From Bartonella taylorii 8TBB (GTDB lineage: Bacteria > Pseudomonadota > Alphaproteobacteria > Rhizobiales > Rhizobiaceae), in assembly GCF_902825155.1 (NCBI RefSeq), contig NZ_CADEAG010000009.1:1-64000 (forward strand): a stretch of 64,000 nucleotides of DNA, given 5' to 3'. Made by a program: the position numbers and the translations under genes. This document shows, piece after piece, positions 11,401 to 19,585 of the stretch (position 1 is the stretch's first letter; each line of letters starts with the position of its first letter). The notes under the pieces are model-generated. The model did not search any database. It saw only the letters and a program-made list of their open reading frames with translations, and had not been told where the DNA came from.

Positions 11401-12669
11401 GATGAGTCTGGAAAAGAGCGCGTGGTGCATCGTGTTAACTATGGTGCGCATATTTTTGTTGATGATGGTGACGTGGTTAAATGTGGTCAACGTATAGCAG
11501 AATGGGATCCCTATACACGTCCTGTTTTAACTGAAGTTGAGGGTTATGTAGGCTTCGAAGACATGATAGATGGTTTATCAGTTACTGAAACAGCCGATGA
11601 ATCTACAGGAATTACGAAGCGGTTGGTGATTGATTGGCGCGCCAATCCGCGTGGTGCTGATCTAAAACCAGCCATTATAATCCACACAGATAAAAAAGGT
11701 GAAACCATTGCCAAATTGTATAAGGGGGGAGAAGCTCGCTACATGATGTCAGTGGAAACCATTTTGTCTGTTGAGCCAGGTTCTCATGTGAAGGCCGGTG
11801 ATGTTATTGCTCGCTTGCCGATGGAAAGTGCTAAGACAAAAGATATTACAGGTGGTCTACCACGTGTGGCTGAGCTTTTTGAAGCACGACGTCCAAAGGA
11901 TCACGCGATCATTGCTGAAGTCAGTGGTACAATTCGATTTGGTCGTGGTTATAAGAATAAGCGTCGTATTATTATTGAACCAAATGATGAAACTCTTGAA
12001 CCAGTAGAATATTTGATTCCAAAGGGGAAGTTGTTTCACTTCCAAGAAGGCGACCAAATTGAAAAAGGAGATTATATCCTCGATGGTAACCCAGCTCCTC
12101 ATGATATCTTAGCGATTAAGGGCGTTGAAGCTTTGGCATCTTATCTTGTTAACGAAATTCAGGAAGTGTATCGTTTGCAAGGTGTTCTCATTAATGACAA
12201 GCACATTGAAGTGATTGTTCGCCAGATGTTGCAAAAAGTTGAAATTACTGAATCTGGAGATTCTGGTTATATTCTAGGCGATAATGTTGATCGTATTGAG
12301 CTTGATGAAATCAATGATAATTTGATTGCAGAAGGAAAGAGACCCGCATCTGGTACTCCAATTCTTCTTGGGATTACAAAAGCATCTCTTCAAACACCAT
12401 CGTTTATTTCGGCAGCATCGTTTCAGGAAACAACAAGAGTGCTCACGGAGGCAGCAGTTTCTGGTAAAATTGATACTTTGCAAGGACTTAAAGAGAATGT
12501 TATTGTCGGTCGCCTTATTCCTGCGGGTACAGGTGGTACGATTGCTCAGATCCGCCGTATTGCTGCAGTTCGTGATGATCTCATCGTCGATGAGCGGCGC
12601 AAATCTAGCAATAACGAGATGGCGAAGGCTATGTTGACAAATATGACAACCGAAGCAGTTGCTGAGTAA
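8458..12669 (+). CDS. rpoC: DNA-directed RNA polymerase subunit beta'
   Basis: A 1403-residue beta' subunit. The N-terminal zinc site is visible as C71, C73, C86 and C89. The catalytic [12 protein letters not shown] motif, which holds the Mg-binding aspartates, lies near residues 460-471. The bridge-helix and trigger-loop regions are present, and a second zinc site around residues 885-898 reads [15 protein letters not shown]. The start is ATG 8458 (MNHEVMNLF) after GAAGGAGAACGGC. An upstream in-frame TTG at 8443 overlaps that ribosome-binding site and is rejected. The rpoB-rpoC gap is 177 bases, and a terminator follows the gene. Confidence 0.98.
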   Translation: MNHEVMNLFNPQAPAQTFDSIRISIASPEKILSWSYGEIKKPETINYRTFKPERDGLFCARIFGPIKDYECLCGKYKRMKYKGIICEKCGVEVTLSRVRRERMGHIELAAPVAHIWFLKSLPGRISTLLDLTLKDIERVLYFENYIVTEPGLTSLKLHQLLSEEEYMLAIDEFGEDQFTAMIGAEAIYELLAGMELEKIANDLRVELSETTSELKQKKLIKRLKIVENFLESGNKPEWMIMKTIPVIPPDLRPLVPLDGGRFATSDLNDLYRRVINRNNRLKRLIELRAPGIIVRNEKRMVQEAVDALFDNGRRGRVITGANKRPLKSLSDMLKGKQGRFRQNLLGKRVDYSGRSVIVTGPELKLHQCGLPKKMALELFKPFIYARLDAKGYSSTVKQAKKLVEKEHPEVWDILDEVIREHPVLLNRAPTLHRLGIQAFEPILIEGKAIQLHPLVCTAFNADFDGDQMAVHVPLSLEAQLEARVLMMSTNNILHPANGAPIIVPSQDMVLGLYYLSIVSEKEPGEGMAFADIGELHYALENKVVTLHTKIKGRVKNMEKDGKEVAKLYDTTPGRLIIGELLPKNPNISFDIVNQEMTKKNISKMIDQVYRHCGQKETVIFCDRIMQLGFSYACRAGISFGKDDMVIPDGKSRLVAETEALAKEYEQQYNDGLITQGEKYNKVVDAWGKCTDRVADEMMKRIQAVEFDPKTGRQRPMNSIYMMSHSGARGSANQMKQLAGMRGLMAKPSGEIIETPIISNFKEGLTVNEYFNSTHGARKGLADTALKTANSGYLTRRLVDVAQDAIISAVDCGTAKGLTMQPIVDAGQIVASLGQRILGRTALVDILHPVSGEIILEGGAMIEEADVAKIEEAGIQSVQIRSALTCETRLGVCAKCYGRDLARGTPVNQGEAVGVIAAQSIGEPGTQLTMRTFHLGGTAQVVDSSHLEASYEGIVEIRNRNVVRNSEGHLVVMGRNVAILIKDESGKERVVHRVNYGAHIFVDDGDVVKCGQRIAEWDPYTRPVLTEVEGYVGFEDMIDGLSVTETADESTGITKRLVIDWRANPRGADLKPAIIIHTDKKGETIAKLYKGGEARYMMSVETILSVEPGSHVKAGDVIARLPMESAKTKDITGGLPRVAELFEARRPKDHAIIAEVSGTIRFGRGYKNKRRIIIEPNDETLEPVEYLIPKGKLFHFQEGDQIEKGDYILDGNPAPHDILAIKGVEALASYLVNEIQEVYRLQGVLINDKHIEVIVRQMLQKVEITESGDSGYILGDNVDRIELDEINDNLIAEGKRPASGTPILLGITKASLQTPSFISAASFQETTRVLTEAAVSGKIDTLQGLKENVIVGRLIPAGTGGTIAQIRRIAAVRDDLIVDERRKSSNNEMAKAMLTNMTTEAVAE

Positions 12670-12701
12670 TCTAAGAACATACCAAAAAGAGTGATAGGGG
12701 A

Positions 12702-12731
12702 GCGCTCAAATTCTAGATTCGGGCGTTTTTT
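12702..12731 (+). terminator. Rho-independent terminator after rpoC
   Basis: CGCTC (12703-12707) pairs with GGGCG (12721-12725, one G-U) around the AT-rich loop AAATTCTAGATTC, followed by six T residues at 12726-12731. It lies about 35 bases after the rpoC stop and closes the rplKAJL-rpoBC transcript. Confidence 0.7.
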
Positions 12732-13255
12732 AGATCTCAAAATACAAATTTGCGTATTTTCCTAACAAATATTACTGTAAAGACTGTAAGAGGATTGGCA
12801 TTTTAGCATCTTTGTTAGTTTATTATATTATTCTTATATAAGATTTATCTTCTCTATTGTTTCATTCATAATGTTTCTTGTTTATTACAATTAGTGAGAT
12901 AGAGAGTTTATTTTAAAACATTTCGAAGTTGAAAAGTGCATAAGGTAATAGGGAGCAATATTTTAAAGGAAAAGGGTAGATTTTTTGAAGATAAGGTAAC
13001 GATTGGTTTTGAATGTTTTTTCGATTAATATTCTCTATAAAAATTGAAAAGGCATCATAATGAATGATCAAAAATCTTTCTTATAATCCGAGAAATAATT
13101 AATTTTCTGCTATACAATGCTCGCATGATAGGAAAATATTATATTTCCTTATATTTAAAAATTCAGGAAAGCAGAGGATCAAATCTCACTAAAATTTTTA
13201 TACAAAACAGCGATATTTCTAATAACAGTGTGGTCTATGAAAACAGAATGATAAA
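12732..13255 (+). other. Intergenic stretch without a recognisable gene
   Basis: About 520 bases of AT-rich sequence between the rpoC terminator and the merR-like pseudogene. I see short inverted repeats, such as AGGAAA/TTTCCT around 13130-13150, but no open frame with a credible ribosome-binding site and no RNA gene. In many alphaproteobacteria rpsL-rpsG-fusA follow rpoC; here they do not. The stretch is probably decayed spacer plus the promoter of the former merR-like gene. Confidence 0.5.
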
Positions 13256-13643
13256 ATGTACAGATATTATTCAATTAGTGAATTAACGCGCGAATTTTCA
13301 ATAACTTCTCGAATTTTGCGTTATTACGAAGAAGAGGAAGGACTTCTTGTGTCTTTCCGGCGTGGAGGCACATAGTTTTATACGCAAACAGATCATTATA
13401 AATTAGAACAAATATTACGTGCAAAAAGAGTTAAATTTTCTTTGTCTGAAAGATCTGGTATGTTGACGATGATCGGAAAACCACCTGTTGATGAGGAAAA
13501 GCTTGAGGGATTAATTGCGATTATTAATAAAAAACAAGCTGATTTACAGTAGATTCAGCGTGATATGATGATCTTCTTCATGATTTAGAGCGCATAGAGG
13601 AGACTTTTTTGAGAGTTTAGCCGAAGTAAGAGTTAATCGCTGA
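13256..13643 (+). pseudogene. Decayed MerR-family transcriptional regulator
   Basis: From ATG 13256 the frame reads MYRYYSISELTREFSITSR, then ILRYYEEEEGLL, the N-terminal winged helix-turn-helix of MerR regulators (family pattern: TLRYYEEEGLL). A TAG stop at 13373-13375 interrupts it after residue 39. The same frame resumes with FYTQTDHYKLEQILRAKRV, then a second TAG, and a shifted frame gives DDLLHDLERIEETF, the coiled-coil dimerisation helix, with a third break before the final TGA. At least two stops and two frameshifts mean no full-length product. Its closest functional relatives and effector are not identifiable. Confidence 0.85.
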
Positions 13644-13783
13644 TTTTAAAGTTTATTTCATTAATTTTTGATGATTTTCTTTCCATAAAAAGGGATAAAT
13701 TGTATTGTTTTCTACTGGTAGGAATCAGTAGAACCTCGGATATGGTAAGCTGTTTGGAAGGGGTAGTTTAAAAGGAGAAAGTT

Positions 13784-13819
13784 GTGAAGGTGTTTTCACG
13801 ATATTTTAGCTTTGAATGA
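13784..13819 (+). other. Possible 11-codon leader peptide upstream of the nitroreductase
   Basis: GTG at 13784 follows a strong AAAAGGAGAAA ribosome-binding site. The frame encodes (M)KVFSRYFSFE and stops at TGA 13817-13819, which overlaps an ATG at 13816 (ATGA) in frame with the nitroreductase. This could be a translated leader that couples to the gene, or the remnant of a longer start region. Only the arrangement is seen; translation is inferred. Confidence 0.3.
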
Positions 13820-13866
13820 GCAAACAACAATATTTAAATTTATTTTTCAAAGAGATAGTAAAAACA

Positions 13867-14547
13867 ATGACGGATGATTCTCCTCTTGATATCTTCCAAT
13901 CTATTCTGTCACGTAAGTCAATTCGCGCCTTTACGCATCAGCCGGTTTCACAGGAAACGATTAGAGAAATCTTGAAACTTGCAGCACGTGCACCATCTGG
14001 GACAAACCTCCAGCCATGGCAAGTCATTGTGCTTACAGGGGATGTATTGCAGCAGCTAGGACAAGAGCTTACACGACTCGCATTCTCAGGTGTAAAAGGA
14101 GAGCGTGAAGTTCATTATTATCCACGTCAATGGCGCGAGCCTTATCTTTCAAGGCGCCGAAAAATTGGTTCAGATCTTTATAAGAGCCTTGGAATTCAGA
14201 AGGATGAGCAGGAAAAAATGCTTCAGCAGAAGGCGCGTAATTTTTCATTTTTTGGTGCACCTGTCGGACTTTTGTTTACAATGGATTACGATATGGAAAT
14301 GGGAAGCTGGCTTGATTTGGGCATGTTTATGCAGACCATTATGTTAGCAGCACGTGGGTTTGGATTAGATACGTGCCCCCAAGCTGCTTTTGCTGATTAT
14401 CATAAACAAATTCGTACACTTTTATCTGTGCCGTCTGATCGGCACATTATCTGTGGTATGGCACTTGGCTATCGCGATAGGAATGCTCCAGAAAATAATT
14501 TTGAAACTGAACGCGAACCAATTGAGAGTTTTGTACGTTTTATTTAA
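13867..14547 (+). CDS. Nitroreductase family FMN-dependent oxidoreductase
   Basis: From ATG 13867 the product is 226 residues, reading MTDDSPLDIFQSILSRKSIRAF. The RKSIRAF stretch is the FMN-phosphate-binding RxSxRxF motif of the nitroreductase fold. AARAPSGTNLQPWQVIV is the second cofactor-contact stretch, and GLDTCPQAAFADY plus GMALGYRD are typical of the C-terminal half. These enzymes reduce nitro groups, quinones or similar compounds with NAD(P)H; the natural substrate is unknown. An in-frame ATG at 13816 would add 17 residues and overlaps a short upstream frame, so the start is uncertain. The gene stands alone next to the merR-like pseudogene, which may once have regulated it. Confidence 0.85.
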   Translation: MTDDSPLDIFQSILSRKSIRAFTHQPVSQETIREILKLAARAPSGTNLQPWQVIVLTGDVLQQLGQELTRLAFSGVKGEREVHYYPRQWREPYLSRRRKIGSDLYKSLGIQKDEQEKMLQQKARNFSFFGAPVGLLFTMDYDMEMGSWLDLGMFMQTIMLAARGFGLDTCPQAAFADYHKQIRTLLSVPSDRHIICGMALGYRDRNAPENNFETEREPIESFVRFI

Positions 14548-14736
14548 TGGTATCTATAGAGTGTTTTATACTATTGAGTATAAAATTTTAGAGCTTGAAA
14601 CATTATGAAAAATATTTCAGTGAGAATTTCTCTTTTTTGTTGAATTTTAATATTGCATGTTAACACTTATTTTACTACGCTCGAGACATTAAAAGATTGA
14701 TTATCTCAATATCATTTTCCGTTTTGAAGGTTAGAT

Positions 14737-14832
14737 ATGGAAAGCGCTCTAGAAAGTAAGTGTTGGGTGGTAGCAAGACGAGCAACGTTTGTATTGATTG
14801 CTGTCATTTTTTTAGCTTATCTCGCAATTTGA
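14737..14832 (+). CDS. Possible 31-residue small membrane protein
   Basis: ATG 14737 follows TTGAAGGTTAGAT, a plausible ribosome-binding site. The product has a short basic N-terminal part (VVARRA) and one strongly hydrophobic stretch, TFVLIAVIFLAYLAI, ending at the stop. The shape suits a single-span small membrane protein, but I recognise no family and it could be chance or the end of a decayed gene. It lies 65 bases before sdaA on the same strand. Confidence 0.3.
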   Translation: MESALESKCWVVARRATFVLIAVIFLAYLAI

Positions 14833-14897
14833 TTTTAAACGGGACAACTGTGATAAAAAAGCATATACTCAGGCTATAGGTAGTTTTGAGGTGATGT

Positions 14898-16295
14898 GTG
14901 TTTTTATCTGTTTTTGAGCTTTTTAAAATTGGTATTGGTCCTTCTAGCTCTCATACGATGGGGCCGATGACGGCTGCTAATATGTTTTTGCAGGAAATTC
15001 TTGTACGAAATTTTTCTCAGTCTTCTGATGCTGAGGTTTCTCGTATACGTGTTTATCTTTATGGTTCCTTGGCTTTTACAGGAATTGGTCATGCTACGGA
15101 TAGAGCTATTACGTTAGGGCTTTTGGGAGAAAAAGCTTCTACAGTTGATCCTGATTCTATGGAATTCTTGTTAGAAAAGGTTACACGTGAAAAAAAAGTG
15201 CAACCAAAAGGCCATCCCGCTTACCAGTTTGATTTGCAAGATGATCTTATTTTTGAACGAAAGAGAGTCCTACCTGGGCATGCTAATGGGCTTGCGTTTG
15301 AAGGGATTGATGCTGATGGAAATGTTCTTTTGCGACAGATTTATTATTCTATCGGTGGTGGTTTTGTTGTGACTGAGGATGAATTAAGCCATATGAATGG
15401 TAATATACAACAAGAAACGTTTGAGGTTCCATATCCTTTTGATTCTGCACGTAAAATGTTGTCAATGGCAGAAAAATCAGGACTTTCAATTGCTGAAATG
15501 AAGCGCCTAAACGAAGAAACGAAGATGGAGCGTTCTGCTCTTGATACAGGGCTCGATGAAATTTTTTCAGCTATGACAAATTGTATTGATAGAGGTCTTT
15601 CAAAAGAAGGTGAGTTGCCAGGTGGATTGCATGTTCCAAGACGTGCTAAAAAGCTGCATGATAAGCTTTTGGAAAATCGAAGGAAAAATCGCAATCATCC
15701 ACTTTGGGCAAATGACTGGCTTTCTGTATATGCTATAGCAGTGAATGAGGAAAATGCTGCTGGTGGTCGTGTTGTTACGGCACCGACGAATGGGGCAGCT
15801 GGTGTTGTGCCTGCAGTTTTGCGTTATTATCTCCAATTTTATGATGATTCGGATCGAGAGGGAATACATAATTTTTTGTTGACGGCAGCAGCTATTGGTG
15901 GTGTCATTAAACATAATGCTTCTATTTCTGGTGCAGAAGTAGGGTGTCAAGGTGAGGTTGGAACAGCATCTTCAATGGCAGCGGCAGGATTGACAGCGGC
16001 ATTAGGTGGTACACCCGCTCAAATTGAAAATGCTGCTGAGATTGCGCTTGAGCATCATTTAGGAATGACGTGTGATCCGGTTGCAGGTCTTGTGCAAGTT
16101 CCTTGTATTGAACGCAATGCTATGGGAGCTGTTAAGGCGGTAACGGCTTCTTCTCTTGCTTTACATGGTAATGGAAATCATTTTGTTTCTCTTGATGCTT
16201 GTATAGAAACAATGCGCCAAACTGGGCATGATATGAGTGAACGCTATAAAGAAACGAGTAAAGCTGGTCTCGCAGTTAACGCAATATCCTGTTAA
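14898..16295 (+). CDS. sdaA: L-serine ammonia-lyase (L-serine dehydratase), iron-sulfur type
   Basis: A 465-residue single-chain L-serine dehydratase that converts serine to pyruvate and ammonia. The N-terminal beta domain has the family opening [18 protein letters not shown]. The alpha domain holds [19 protein letters not shown] and the [4Fe-4S] cysteines at about residues 350 ([20 protein letters not shown]), 392 and 403 ([15 protein letters not shown]). The start is GTG 14898, spaced from GAGG at 14887-14890. It is monocistronic here. In an organism that lives on host amino acids this would feed serine carbon into pyruvate; that last point is inference. Confidence 0.95.
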   Translation: MFLSVFELFKIGIGPSSSHTMGPMTAANMFLQEILVRNFSQSSDAEVSRIRVYLYGSLAFTGIGHATDRAITLGLLGEKASTVDPDSMEFLLEKVTREKKVQPKGHPAYQFDLQDDLIFERKRVLPGHANGLAFEGIDADGNVLLRQIYYSIGGGFVVTEDELSHMNGNIQQETFEVPYPFDSARKMLSMAEKSGLSIAEMKRLNEETKMERSALDTGLDEIFSAMTNCIDRGLSKEGELPGGLHVPRRAKKLHDKLLENRRKNRNHPLWANDWLSVYAIAVNEENAAGGRVVTAPTNGAAGVVPAVLRYYLQFYDDSDREGIHNFLLTAAAIGGVIKHNASISGAEVGCQGEVGTASSMAAAGLTAALGGTPAQIENAAEIALEHHLGMTCDPVAGLVQVPCIERNAMGAVKAVTASSLALHGNGNHFVSLDACIETMRQTGHDMSERYKETSKAGLAVNAISC

Positions 16296-17305
16296 AGTAT
16301 ACAACAGATATTTAATCTAGTAAATTCTTTATGGGGTATTTTATCGCTTATAAAGGTACCAGAAGGCATCGTTATTATATTTTGCAATTCTGATATTACC
16401 AACTATTTTTGTATTAAGACGGGTCATAAAAAGGTATTTTAGTCCTTTCTTAAAGTTGGTTTTGATCCACATAGCTTTTTCATTTGTGCAAGCAAGCGTT
16501 TGTTATTGATTTATTGTGGTAAGATTTGAAATGAGAGAATATTTCTGTATTTGAGGTTTTCGCTCAGATTATAAAACAATGAATTATCTTTATAAAGATG
16601 TATTGAATAAAAAAGCTGATAATTCATTACAAATTATCATCTTTCACGTCATATAAAACTATTTTATATTGCGATATATTTTCATTTCATTCAATTACAG
16701 TGTGAAGAATAGATTGCTATGCATGAAAATTACTTGGGCGTAGCAGTATTGATGACATATGAGTAGTTAATAAATTATGATTGTGATAGTTTTTGGCTAT
16801 ATGATGCAAGGATTGAAGGATTTAATATGTGTTATAAGCTCCATAGACAGTGATGAGGAATGAAGGAAGAGACCGTAAAGAGTTTTATTTTAAAGTTGTT
16901 TTATATTTTGAAAAGCACACGAATTTGGAAAATGGTTTAGAAAATTTTGTACAATATATATGTTAAGACTGTTTTTTTACAATATTGAAGAGTATTTTCA
17001 TCATTGAGTTGTGACGAATGGTGTAAAGCCAACGAACAAAATTTATATCCAAATATGTTCCATTTTTTTATGAAATATCAAGGATAATTTTTGATAAAAA
17101 CTTCAAAAATAAGTAAGCATTTGATATTTTCTGTATATTTTAAGAGGTAGTTTTATTGAAGAATTGATCTGAGAGTTGGATAAAAAACTGCAAGCACAAT
17201 TCTACCAATTTCAGGGAAAAGTGCGTTTGTTAAAGGGTTTCTAAAGATTGAAAGCAGTGTACAGAATATTCTGTTCAAGAGTTCTTGAGAAACTTACGTA
17301 TAAAA
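16296..17305. other. 1-kb intergenic region with no recognisable gene
   Basis: About 1010 bases between sdaA and the convergent minus-strand small gene. It is AT-rich, with stops in all frames and no credible open frame or RNA gene. A 7-bp inverted repeat, GATAATT/AATTATC, lies near 16617-16640. I could not match any translated piece to a family. It is probably decayed coding sequence or expanded spacer. Confidence 0.5.
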
Positions 17306-17584
17306 TCAGACATTTGTTGCACCCAGATGAATTTTAATAGGTACATTACCGGTTTGGCTGGCAACGCGTAAATGAATGCGTACAGGAGGCATTGTAAGAC
17401 GACGATTTCGCATTGTTTGGTAAATGAGAAGGTTAACAAGAGACTGGGTGTCTAATGTTGCTGGAGTATGCTTTAAACCAGCGAGTTTTGTCGCAGCATC
17501 GTGAAGAGAGCGCAACGGGGAAAAAAATGATTGCTTCAATAATTTTTCTTTTTTTGGGGAAGAAGCAAGAGCATTATGTGTCAT
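17306..17584 (-). CDS. Conserved-looking small protein of unknown function
   Basis: A 92-residue basic protein with no signal peptide or membrane segment, beginning MTHNALASSPKKEKLLKQ. It is rich in Leu, Thr and Arg, with an apparent beta-rich C-terminal part (MPPVRIHLRVASQTGNVPIKI). A good ribosome-binding site, AAGGATAGTACC, precedes the ATG, which supports a real gene. It lies 31 bases after the carboxypeptidase gene on the same strand and is likely co-transcribed. I recognise no domain and propose no function. Confidence 0.6.
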   Translation of the reverse strand: MTHNALASSPKKEKLLKQSFFSPLRSLHDAATKLAGLKHTPATLDTQSLVNLLIYQTMRNRRLTMPPVRIHLRVASQTGNVPIKIHLGATNV

Positions 17585-17615
17585 GGTACTATCCTTAACG
17601 CGAATTCAAAAACTT

Positions 17616-18965
17616 TCAGTAAGCTACCGTATAGCAGTTAAAATTTGCTTTCTTTAATGTAGAACAAGCATTGAGTGCAGCTTTTTTTGATTGAAATCCA
17701 ACAAACCGTGCACGATAATAACGGCGTCCGCTTTTTTCAAACAGTTGCATATGTGAAGGTGCATTCTTTAAAGCGGAATACGCTGTATTTTTTGCTTTTA
17801 AAAGCAGAGTTTTTGCTTGTTCTTTATCGGGCAGAGAACCAATTTGAATGGCCCATCCAGCGCCTGTGGATAAAGAGGCCGTAACAACTTGATGCGTATC
17901 AATAGGTATTGCTTTTTGAGGGTTAGGAATTGGTATAATTGCTTGGTTTACAGCGACTATTGCCATATTGGAATTTCTCGGTTGTTCCGCAAATGCTGTC
18001 AACAGAGAAGAAATTTTGTCATCTGGATTGGTTGGCTCAGCTTTAACGATCGGTATAGGAATGTTTGCTCCAGTGGGTAAGTTATAGTGTAAAGAAGCCA
18101 TAAAATGTCTATCGCTTTTCATCCGGCTTGCTTTTGGCAAATACTGGTTTAACAAGCTGGCCATATGTTCATCACGTGCGGTAGACGATTTACCTCCCAT
18201 AACGACAGCAACAATAGAGCGCCCTTCAAGACGCATGGAAGTTGCTAAATTAGAACCTGACATTTGTGTATAGCCTGTTTTAATTCCATCAACGCCCTTC
18301 ATTATTTTGATAAGTTTATTGTGGCTGTTAATTGTATGTCCTCGGAAAGTAAAACTTTTTATTTTGAATAAGTTATATTGTTTTGGAAAATGTTTGCGCA
18401 GGGCTAATGATAAAGTGGCCATATCACGTGCCGTAGAATAATTTCGCGTATCGGGGAGTCCTGAAGCATTTACGAAATTCGTGTGTATCATGCCAAGTTT
18501 GCGGGCTTTAGCTGTCATCATTCGAGCGAATTTCTTTTCATTTCCGCCGAGATATTCTGCAATGGCTGTAGCAACATCATTTGCTGATTTTGTAATGAGT
18601 GCTTTAGCCGCTACTTCTGCAGAAATTGTTTGGCCTGCTTTAAATCCGATTTTTGTTGGTGGGCGTGTTGCTGCATAATGTGAGACAGGGATTGGTGTAT
18701 TAGGTGTCACACGACGCATATGCATAGCTTCAAAGAGCATGTACAGCGTCATCATTTTTGTTAAAGAAGCAGGATAACGCTTCAGTGTTGCATTGGCTTG
18801 AAATAAAGTTTTTCCTGTATTTGCATCTATAACGATAGCAGCATACTTATCAGGGTAAGCTCCTTGAGGAGTAGCTAATGCCCAAGAGTAAGAAAGAGCT
18901 AAAATAACAAAAGCAATTGCTACTTTTTTGTAACAACGCGCAATTTTTCGGCAGTTAATATACAC
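17616..18965 (-). CDS. D-alanyl-D-alanine carboxypeptidase with C-terminal SPOR domain
   Basis: A 449-residue penicillin-binding protein of the DacA/DacF (peptidase S11) family. A hydrophobic signal sequence covers about residues 13-31. The active-site motifs are SLTK (67-70), SAN (127-129) and KTG (229-231). The C-terminal part, about 370-449 (GAGWAIQIGSLPDKEQAKTL to the end), is a SPOR domain, which binds glycan strands stripped of stem peptides at the division site. It would trim the terminal D-Ala from peptidoglycan pentapeptides in the periplasm. The start is GTG 18965 after AGGATATCGCAA. The small gene downstream is probably in the same transcript. Confidence 0.92.
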   Translation of the reverse strand: MYINCRKIARCYKKVAIAFVILALSYSWALATPQGAYPDKYAAIVIDANTGKTLFQANATLKRYPASLTKMMTLYMLFEAMHMRRVTPNTPIPVSHYAATRPPTKIGFKAGQTISAEVAAKALITKSANDVATAIAEYLGGNEKKFARMMTAKARKLGMIHTNFVNASGLPDTRNYSTARDMATLSLALRKHFPKQYNLFKIKSFTFRGHTINSHNKLIKIMKGVDGIKTGYTQMSGSNLATSMRLEGRSIVAVVMGGKSSTARDEHMASLLNQYLPKASRMKSDRHFMASLHYNLPTGANIPIPIVKAEPTNPDDKISSLLTAFAEQPRNSNMAIVAVNQAIIPIPNPQKAIPIDTHQVVTASLSTGAGWAIQIGSLPDKEQAKTLLLKAKNTAYSALKNAPSHMQLFEKSGRRYYRARFVGFQSKKAALNACSTLKKANFNCYTVAY

Positions 18966-19201
18966 TTGCGATATCCTATTTCTCCATTTACTCTGAAAAT
19001 TCTGTAAAGCTCCTTTTTCTGCAGCTTATTGATGCAGTTTAGACGAATGGTATTACTAATTTATTTACAGAGATTATTTTATGAGTTTCCAATATTTGCG
19101 TTAAATACCATAACCATAAAAGAAAATTTCTTCTTTACACAAACAGGTATTGCAATAGCTATGAAAGAATTTAAGATTAACAAAAATACGCTCCACAGGA
19201 A

Positions 19202-19573
19202 ATGATGATGGTACAGAAGCTAATGACAAATTTTATAGCGCATATTATGCACAATGAAAAGGGCAAGAATTGGGATGAAAGCAGGCATGATGCTATTATA
19301 ATGCCCAAGATTAGCTTAAAACTTCAAAAGCCCAAGCTATATCGTATTCTTTTACTCAATGATGATTACACACCTATGGATTTCGTTGTTTTTGTTTTGA
19401 AAAAATTTTTTAGAAAAAGTTTTGAAGAAGCAACGCATATCATGTTAAATGTTCATCAGAATGGAGTAGGAGAGTGCGGAATTTATAGTTATGAAGTCGC
19501 TGAAATGAAAGTAGTACAAGTAAGAGAGTGCGCACGTCAAAATGAACACCCATTACAATGTGTAATGGAATGA
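19202..19573 (+). CDS. clpS: ATP-dependent Clp protease adaptor ClpS
   Basis: A 123-residue ClpS. The core starts at about residue 45 with PKLYRILLLNDDYTPMDFVV, the hydrophobic pocket that binds N-degron residues. It continues through FEEATHIMLNVHQNGVGECGIYSYEVAEMKV to the end. ClpS delivers substrates with bulky N-terminal residues to ClpA. Three ATG codons in a row begin the frame at 19202-19210, so the exact start is open by two residues. clpA follows 12 bases downstream, the usual clpS-clpA pair. The N-terminal tail of about 40 residues is long but within alphaproteobacterial range. Confidence 0.95.
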   Translation: MMMVQKLMTNFIAHIMHNEKGKNWDESRHDAIIMPKISLKLQKPKLYRILLLNDDYTPMDFVVFVLKKFFRKSFEEATHIMLNVHQNGVGECGIYSYEVAEMKVVQVRECARQNEHPLQCVME

Positions 19574-19585
19574 AAGTGAGGGACT

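Noticed and set aside
12732-13255. Possible decayed rpsL or other str-operon gene after rpoC
   Set aside because: No S12-like or other ribosomal-protein fragment could be read in any frame; the difference is more likely one of gene order.
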